Source of the DNA: Siphonodentalium dalli
Taxonomy: Eukaryota > Mollusca > Scaphopoda > Gadilida > Siphonodentaliidae
Direction of reading: 5' to 3'
Length of the DNA stretch: 64,000 bases
Assembly (NCBI GenBank): GCA_032622095.1
Contig: CP136065.1
Location: 56,293,949-56,357,948, forward strand
The notes below the pieces were generated by a model that saw nothing but the letters and a program-made list of their open reading frames with translations, searched no databases and had not been told where the DNA came from. Both the position numbers and the translations under genes were made by a program. The first letter of the stretch is position 1, and every line of letters begins with the position of its first letter. Positions 61,801 through 64,000 of this stretch are shown piece by piece.

Positions 61801-63639
61801 AATAATGCGCGACTGTCCAGAAAATCTATATTGCACTGTTTAACTGGAAACTATTTTATCTTAAACACTGCTTTCTCTTCATGTTAATCCTCAAAATCAT
61901 GTACCGGTAGTACCTTAAAAGTTGCAAAGTGACGGCAGCTCTAGATTTTCCTCTCATGGTCTGCATGTGCAATTTTTACGCAACTGCTGATTTTAACTGG
62001 CACAAACAAAACAATCTCAAATCTTTTATTATACCCCCCGCAACGAAGTTAGGGGGGGGGGAATACTGGAGTCAGCTCGTCCGTCGTCCGTCTGTCTGTG
62101 GACACAAATTTGTCTGGAGTTTTTTTCAGTTGTTTTTTTCAGTTGTTTTTTGATAAATTTCCGTGAAACTTGGCACAGACAATAACCACCATGGGAACCT
62201 GTGCACCTGCGATTATGACGTCTGTCAGACTTTTTTTGGTGGAGTTTTCCCCCCTTTTTCGACTTAGAAATTTTTCCGAGTTTTATTCCTACATTTTTAG
62301 GTCAATTTTTTTTAACTTGGCACAGATATTTAGTACTATGGGAACCTGTGCACCTGCAATTATGACATCTGTCCGACACTTTTTGGTGGAGCTATCTCCC
62401 TTTTTCGACATTTATTCATAGTATTTTTAAAACGGGGGGTATCCTTAGTCCCATTGGGACAGTCACACCTCTAGTTCAGCACTATATCAACAAGTTTGTT
62501 CGGAAATCTTCCGCATAGGTATGTTTTGAGATACCTCTTACGAATTTATTTGTAATAATAATAGCTAATATTGAAAATATGTTTATTTTTCTATTCATTT
62601 TAGGCAATTGTTTATACTGTACGAAAATCTTAATGAACCTTCTTTAAAGACTATTAACTCCATCACCAGCAGTGCTATTAACATCTGCTCAGGCGCATAC
62701 TTATTGGTGAGTACAGTCTTAGTTACTCTCTCAAACAATGTGTGATACAAGCCTGAATTTAGTGTGTCTGACATTTGCAGAATGAGGTCCCCAGAGGGTG
62801 AATTTAGTGATGCTACCCCGCACAGCGGGCTAGCCCAAATTCACCCTCTGGGGACCTCATGCTGCTTAGGTCTCATATTCTGGAAAGTATCTATAGAATC
62901 AGATTGAAGTTCCCCAGTTGAAGTTGGTGATGTTCACCCAGTAGTCACCTCAATTAAGCATTTTATCTTCTGCAAATTAGGAGATATAGAAACTAAACAC
63001 AAAGGAAACAGTAACTAAAAACAATGTTAATTTGAGACTATAGATACTTCCCAGAAGATGAGGCCTAAGCAGAATGATGTTCCAAGAGGGTGCATTTGAT
63101 AATACTAGCCTGCTGTGCGGGATAGCGTCACTAAATTCTCCCTCTGGGGGACCTCATTCTGCAAATGACACACACACTATTTGCAGGCTTGTCTTTCATT
63201 GACACTTTTGTCCAACTCATAATTTATCAATTATTTTTTGCGAGTGTGTTTTATGTTTTTATTTTCATTTCGGTGTTCTTAATAATCCTATATTATGGTT
63301 TTCAATTTGGCCAAGTTTCAGAAAAGTGGCCTAAAGAATATTTTTGGGCCAGTCTGAACCATGCTTGAAGACATGGTTGAATCTGATAAAGCTATAGAAA
63401 TGACTGATAGATAAGGAATACTTCACTGCTCACATTATTGCCATCTTTTTCAGTCAGGATTTTTCGGATATGTGGCCTTCTATAGCAATGAAGACATTTC
63501 TGGAGACATCATCCTCTACTTTCCATCAAACATATTCTCTGACGTGATCAAGCTGTTTTTTGTATTCTCGATTGCTGTCACTATCCCGCTTATCGTCTAT
63601 CCATGTCGATTGAGCATATACAGTATGATGTTTGCACCG
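46900..63639 (+). CDS. SLC38A10: SLC38A10-type sodium-coupled neutral amino acid transporter, first eight coding exons (3' end outside window)
   Basis: Exons 46900-46989, 48089-48206, 49780-49825, 53829-53922, 57239-57379, 59183-59304, 62604-62706 and 63454-63639 join to exactly 300 codons with all phases compatible and GT..AG introns. The start ATG 46900 has an upstream in-frame TAG (46840-46842). Landmarks are MNLGNSIIGVTMLALPFCF (TM1), CGIFLGALLLMF (TM2), AFHTFGSAGK, MIGLQLGTLIA and VIIGDLGP (TM3), FQCLPIFSFAFGCQTQ, LNEPSLKT, SGFFGYVAF and the end VYPCRLS. They follow human SLC38A10 in order and spacing more closely than other SLC38 members. The family moves neutral amino acids such as glutamine, glutamate and alanine across membranes; the animal protein also has a long cytosolic tail, not in this window. 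A 5' UTR acceptor lies near 46816. Introns are crowded with MITEs and a tandem array. Confidence 0.9.
47526..47605. repeat. Short tandem of ~25-bp cattgggcc units
   Basis: ccctattgggccgaataaca, ctccattgggccaaataaca and cccattcccaatgggaaata follow in register. Confidence 0.5.
48262..48889. mobile_element. TTAA MITE family P3, long copy with insert
   Basis: TTAA at 48262-48265 and 48886-48889. Left end ccctttttta ... ggattctcccattcagtt; right end ...tatgagtatttaaagataggg. About 400 bp of unrelated sequence lies between the two family ends. In an SLC38A10 intron. Confidence 0.6.
49170..49628. mobile_element. TTAA MITE family P2, copy 2 with minisatellite loop
   Basis: Same outer arms (gggagctgcgctggtgcaac) and inner gcattctcttatat palindromes. 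The loop is filled by 5-6 imperfect units of ttcttacattctttaacaat (49315-49495). Confidence 0.7.
49997..50495. mobile_element. TTAA-flanked element family P5, copy 2
   Basis: TTAA at both ends. Body shares gtcaaaaaccgccacaaaca, ggtaaacataaagagcgtta and ccatttgtgtgtgattagcc with the copy at 17097. In an SLC38A10 intron. Confidence 0.75.
50850..53720. repeat. ~155/164-bp tandem array in SLC38A10 intron, about 17 units
   Basis: Units start near ggcgcgggctacaggtcgta at about 50930, 51094, 51258, 51410, 51574, 51738, 51893 and onward to 53521. Lengths alternate as two ~164-bp units and one ~155-bp unit; the short type ends ggatttcaaaattcaatcca instead of tctttgcatgactaaatcc. Every unit contains acatggccgc and most agccatcttggatttta. 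The array head is the agctcaacttac / ccgtcgtccgtgtg type seen in other repeats here. Confidence 0.88.
53980..54190. repeat. cctccatgaccaaagg-headed repeat
   Basis: Head tatacctccatgaccaaagg and ccatccattcgtctgt, then a unit similar to 600-985 (ctcaataaaatttggtatga, atgttcacc). Confidence 0.5.
54720..54974. mobile_element. MITE H1, short double-hairpin form, copy E
   Basis: Ends caagccttgaaatagggtgt and acaccctatttcaaggcttg are perfect inverted copies. TTCGCATG lies on both sides (8 bp). Two hairpins as in copy D. Confidence 0.82.
55664..56573. mobile_element. hAT-type non-autonomous element, 910 bp
   Basis: AAATTAGG on both sides (55656-55663, 56574-56581). Ends CAGAGGCAGACTGG and CCAGTCCGCCTCTG are inverted. 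Inside, ggctggttaaacaacacatg occurs twice (56242, 56366) and a C run sits at 56429-56450. Confidence 0.8.
56782..57135. mobile_element. TTAA MITE family P4, copy 3
   Basis: TTAA at 56782 and 57132, ends aggggtactgtacactaaat and tatacagtacccct. Lies 104 nt before the SLC38A10 exon at 57239. Confidence 0.8.
58534..58696. mobile_element. MITE M1, copy 6, in SLC38A10 intron
   Basis: Arms gcaatgccctaaataatcg and cgattatttaggacattactg are inverted copies with small changes. Not near an exon. Confidence 0.8.
58765..58885. mobile_element. TTAA MITE family P3, truncated copy
   Basis: TTAA then ccctttctatcgtaatggat, ataaaagtatacattggaat and gcagatgacaga; only the one end is present. Confidence 0.6.
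59305..62030. other. SLC38A10 intron without host coding sequence
   Basis: Contains the tandem pair at 59746-60010; the remainder shows no recognisable gene or repeat with another copy in the window. Confidence 0.45.
59746..60010. repeat. Two-unit ~130-bp tandem repeat
   Basis: Units share gattatctcattat, gggggacgcacca and agtatccattac-like / gtatccatgacg. In an SLC38A10 intron. Confidence 0.55.
62031..62476. mobile_element. tacccccc-gcaacgaagt element, copy 3, short
   Basis: Same ends as the other two copies but only about two internal units, so copies differ in unit number. Lies in an SLC38A10 intron, 127 nt before the exon at 62604. Confidence 0.75.
62748..63191. mobile_element. MITE H1, long form, copy C
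   Basis: Ends caagcctgaatttagtgtg and cactatttgcaggcttg, hairpins at both ends and the agattgaagttcc core. Starts 41 nt after an SLC38A10 exon. Target duplication not clear. Confidence 0.72.
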
Positions 63640-63697
63640 GTAAGTACTCTCAGCATTCATTCACTGCATGGATTTCATATTTCAACAAGAGAATGCT

Positions 63698-63944
63698 TTA
63701 ACCCTTTGAGTGCCAGGGGCCGATCTCATCGGCCCTAAACCTACAAAATAAGTCTGTTAAAGAATATAAGAATAAATCATGAAAATTGTAAAAAAAAAAA
63801 AAAAAAAAAAAAAAATAATTGTTAGGCCAATGCATTCTCTTATATATGCGAGGCGACCTATGGTCGACTCGCATATATAAGAGAATGCATTGGCACAGGG
63901 TATATGGGTTCATACAAAAATCGACCTGGCACTAAAAGGGTTAA
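63698..63944. mobile_element. TTAA MITE, P1-like ends with P2 core
   Basis: TTAA at both ends (63698-63701, 63941-63944) with CCCTTTGAGTGCCAGG and CCTGGCACTAAAAGGG inverted ends as in P1. The interior has the P2 gcattctcttatat palindrome and a poly-A run. A hybrid or a common ancestor of the two families. Confidence 0.75.
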
Positions 63945-64000
63945 CCCTTTCTATACTAAATGGATTCTACCATTCAGATATAAAAGTATACATTAAAAAT
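63941..64000. mobile_element. TTAA MITE family P3, cut by window end
   Basis: TTAA, ccctttctatactaaatgga and ataaaagtatacatt run off the window. The TTAA is shared with the neighbouring element ending at 63944. Confidence 0.6.

Overview
This is an AT-rich metazoan nuclear window with large introns and a very heavy load of short inverted-repeat transposons. The repeat repertoire (the family opening tacccccc-gcaacgaagt, tRNA-derived SINEs, many palindromic MITEs) suggests a mollusc, most likely a bivalve such as a scallop. That assignment is an inference from repeat style and protein similarity, not from a database search.

Four host genes can be reconstructed exon by exon. (1) 172-4625 (+): the 3' part of an inositol polyphosphate multikinase gene (IPMK); the first exon(s) lie left of the window. 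(2) 15663-24828 (-): a complete six-exon TMEM220 gene, including a 30-nt microexon. (3) 26351-26956 (+): a single-exon secreted or anchored folate-receptor-like protein, divergent from TMEM220. (4) 46900-63639 (+): eight exons covering the first 300 codons of an SLC38A10-type amino-acid transporter; the gene runs off the right edge. All splice junctions given obey GT/AG and keep the reading frame.

The rest is mobile or repetitive DNA. 1-9.7 kb: MITEs, a SINE, and a 1.5-kb element with a gag/ORF1-like basic protein. 9.7-15 kb: low-copy tandem repeats and a foldback element flanked by direct repeats. 16.5-17.9 kb: a 49-bp satellite split by a TTAA-flanked insertion. 28.9-32.2 kb: two decayed minus-strand relatives of the gag-like element. 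32.9-42.2 kb: a nested Mutator-like structure 9.3 kb long with an 8-bp target duplication, containing a MULE transposase remnant cut by a hAT element. 50.9-53.7 kb: a ~160-bp tandem array inside an SLC38A10 intron.

The most notable observations are these. Four of six copies of one TA-flanked MITE family end within 14-25 nt of a splice site of IPMK or TMEM220. The gag-like family keeps a hairpin just after AATAAA. Several otherwise different MITE families all use TTAA targets, with ends resembling piggyBac elements. The four host genes belong to unrelated pathways (inositol phosphate kinase, membrane protein, folate-type receptor, transporter), so no shared operon-like function is implied.
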